Below, one piece after another: positions 5,124-6,796 of a stretch of DNA of 6,796 bases. Both the position numbers and the translations under genes were made by a program. The notes beneath the pieces are model-generated. The model had not been told where the DNA came from and did not search any database. It saw nothing but the letters and a program-made list of their open reading frames with translations. The first letter of the stretch is position 1, and every line of letters starts with the position of its first letter. Origin of the DNA: Acidilobaceae archaeon (lineage in GTDB: Archaea; Thermoproteota; Thermoprotei_A; Sulfolobales; Acidilobaceae); contig JALWJI010000021.1 of NCBI GenBank assembly GCA_027081695.1, positions 1 to 6,796 of the forward strand, written 5' to 3'.

Positions 5124-6796
5124 TTGAAATATAAACACAAGGGAGCACTCGGAATACTCCTACTCGTAATAATGGTACTTTCGATAGCTCCTTCAACGAG
5201 TTTTACTGGAACAGCACAAACATCTGATATACAAGGAGACGGGATTACTCATAGTCCTCCAGGACTAAATATGGAGATTCAGAGCCAATACTTGTATACA
5301 GAGCTAGATTACGGAACAGTTGATAGACTAGCAGCAGTGCCTTTAATGGACATAGATTCAAACATCATGTATCTGAACGACTTCGGAATATACGATGAAA
5401 ACTACTCGGGATACGCTATAGTTGACTCAGGAGACTTCACATGGAACAATTACGTTGAAACGACAAATAGGACAGATATCTACGCTGTCCTACATCAAGG
5501 ATACGATGCCGGAACCGGACTATACGTCGAGAGAGAATTCATAATGATGAACACGGCACCACTACTCATTGTTAAGACAACAATCATAAATAACGGAACT
5601 CAAAGCTTTACCGATATGCTATATGAAGAATATATGGATCTCGACATAGTGGGAGCTTCAGGAGATTATATACTAGCCCCACTCAACAATCAGATAACGA
5701 GACTAACAGTTGAGACTTTCCTGGACAAAAACGAGTTCAGCGAACCCTGGCTACTCCAAATAGACCAAGAAACAAACTATCCTATGGGAATAATCATAGG
5801 ATCATTCGATACCTTCAACGGAGCATACGTGGCATATTATCACGGAGAGGATCCTCCAGAAACAATTAATTTAAACGGAGAAGTAATCACGACAGGAGAT
5901 ATAGTAGTCGGGCTAACATGGAAACTCTCACTACAACCAGGCGAAGAAGCAACATACATCTACGCATATGCATACACCAATAGTACTGCAATGCTAACAG
6001 AGCTGGCATCACTACTACCAGGTTTCGGAGAATTATCAGCAGATCTCCAAGCTCCACTATCAGCATACTGGGACCAGACAATACCCATATCATTCAACAT
6101 TACGAACACGAACCGGCAAAATCTCACATACGAGGTCACTACGGATCTAGAATACGATTCTGGATTCCTAGACCCTGAACTAACTCCGCCCATTATCGAT
6201 CAATTCACACTATCGCCAGGAGAATCATACTCTAACACATACCTATTCCAAGTCCTCCACAACGTTGGCACAACCATAGTAACGTTGCACATAACTTATC
6301 AAGCATATAATGAAACCGGCGATCTAGTTGGAAACTATACGGTGAAAAGAACCAACTATATAAAAATACTGCCCTCCCCATACCAATACGCAATATTTAG
6401 TGCCGGAGAAGCCACTCCAAACGAACCAGCAATCCTAAGCCACGAGCTCCCATCAAGTTTACTCTATGAGACAACTACAGTCACAATCTCAACTAAGCCA
6501 ACAGTTATATACATTAGTGAAATAAAAGATCTAATAGCATACCCATATGGATGTGCAGAGCAAAGAACAAGCAAATTATTAGCGAGCCTTAACGCGATAC
6601 TATACTTGTCATACTATGATGCCATTACCGAAGAAGAATATCAAGAATATGCCCAGATAGTAATAGGCGGTGCACTGGAACTAGTTGATCTCCAGAAACC
6701 AGATGGAGGATGGGGCTGGTTCCCAGAATACAATTCGACGCCCTTCTTCACAGCATACGTGTTAGAGGGTCTTGTAAAGACAGTGGAATGGGCCTA
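5124..6796 (+). CDS. Secreted alpha-2-macroglobulin-like thioester-domain protein (3'-truncated by window)
   Basis: The frame is open from a TTG at 5124 to the window end, 557 residues, without a stop. It begins with a signal peptide: basic K2-K6, hydrophobic core about 8-23, possible cleavage after A31. Residues about 55-290 are a beta-rich domain I do not recognise, perhaps mutarotase-like. Residues about 312-415 look like an Ig/macroglobulin-type beta sandwich. Residues 470-480 carry YPYGCAEQ, the thioester motif of alpha-2-macroglobulin, complement C3/C4 and bacterial macroglobulins, in which Cys and Gln form an internal thioester that traps proteases or couples to targets. It is followed by helices typical of the thioester domain, including DGGWGWFPEYNSTPFFTAYVLEG (start 527, in two parts: DGGWGWFP and FFTAYVLEG). 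C477 is the only cysteine in the visible part, and nine N-x-S/T sequons suggest N-glycosylation at the cell surface. No bait region is recognisable. The C-terminal half, anchor and receptor-type domains lie outside the window. Confidence 0.85.
   Translation, partial: MKYKHKGALGILLLVIMVLSIAPSTSFTGTAQTSDIQGDGITHSPPGLNMEIQSQYLYTELDYGTVDRLAAVPLMDIDSNIMYLNDFGIYDENYSGYAIVDSGDFTWNNYVETTNRTDIYAVLHQGYDAGTGLYVEREFIMMNTAPLLIVKTTIINNGTQSFTDMLYEEYMDLDIVGASGDYILAPLNNQITRLTVETFLDKNEFSEPWLLQIDQETNYPMGIIIGSFDTFNGAYVAYYHGEDPPETINLNGEVITTGDIVVGLTWKLSLQPGEEATYIYAYAYTNSTAMLTELASLLPGFGELSADLQAPLSAYWDQTIPISFNITNTNRQNLTYEVTTDLEYDSGFLDPELTPPIIDQFTLSPGESYSNTYLFQVLHNVGTTIVTLHITYQAYNETGDLVGNYTVKRTNYIKILPSPYQYAIFSAGEATPNEPAILSHELPSSLLYETTTVTISTKPTVIYISEIKDLIAYPYGCAEQRTSKLLASLNAILYLSYYDAITEEEYQEYAQIVIGGALELVDLQKPDGGWGWFPEYNSTPFFTAYVLEGLVKTVEWA

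Noticed and set aside
5541..5550. ATGATGA resembling a C box of a C/D-box sRNA
   Set aside because: It is in-frame Met-Met codons of the thioester protein and no CTGA D box follows at suitable distance.

Overview
The window looks like a piece of a hyperthermophilic or thermophilic archaeal chromosome, most likely Thermoproteota (Crenarchaeota) of a Desulfurococcales/Sulfolobales-like type. Evidence: a two-subunit 2-oxoacid:ferredoxin oxidoreductase whose alpha chain carries a fused gamma domain, closely resembling the Sulfolobus enzyme; heavy use of ATA, CTA and AGA/AGG codons; archaeal Shine-Dalgarno sites of the GGTGA / GGAGG type; TTG start codons; and AT-rich TATA-like promoter sequence. 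No genus can be named from sequence alone. There are no tRNA, rRNA, CRISPR or insertion-sequence signals.

Layout. (1) Bases 1-2442, plus strand: the 3' part of the fused gamma-alpha subunit and the complete beta subunit of a 2-oxoacid:ferredoxin oxidoreductase, overlapping by 11 nt. The alpha gene is cut by the window edge; its ATG at 147 is internal, because 48 in-frame, homologous codons precede it. (2) Bases 2443-2488: a 46-nt convergent gap with a weak hairpin and T-rich tracts. (3) Bases 2489-4865, minus strand: a calcineurin-like metallophosphoesterase and, upstream of it, a gamma-glutamyltransferase-family Ntn hydrolase that starts with TTG. (4) Bases 4866-5123: a divergent, very AT-rich regulatory region with two good inverted repeats (4931-4949 and 4991-5012). 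(5) Bases 5124-6796, plus strand, running off the window: a secreted protein starting with TTG that carries an alpha-2-macroglobulin/complement-type thioester motif (YPYGCAEQ). It is the only gene here whose presence is surprising.

How they fit together. The oxidoreductase is central metabolism: acyl-CoA formation from 2-oxoacids with reduction of ferredoxin. The phosphoesterase and the GGT-family hydrolase may be co-transcribed, although the 61-nt gap between them contains a plausible separate promoter. The GGT-family protein has the autoprocessing Thr and the family scaffold, but by hand alignment lacks several residues that bind the gamma-glutamyl group in true GGTs, so its substrate is open.

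The most interesting element is the thioester protein. In 557 visible residues it has one cysteine, exactly the thioester one, nine N-glycosylation sequons and a signal peptide. The thioester domain starts near residue 470, where classical and bacterial macroglobulins have a much longer macroglobulin-domain array ahead of it. It may be a compact archaeal thioester protein acting at the cell surface, as a protease trap or covalent adhesin/opsonin-like molecule; that role is inference.
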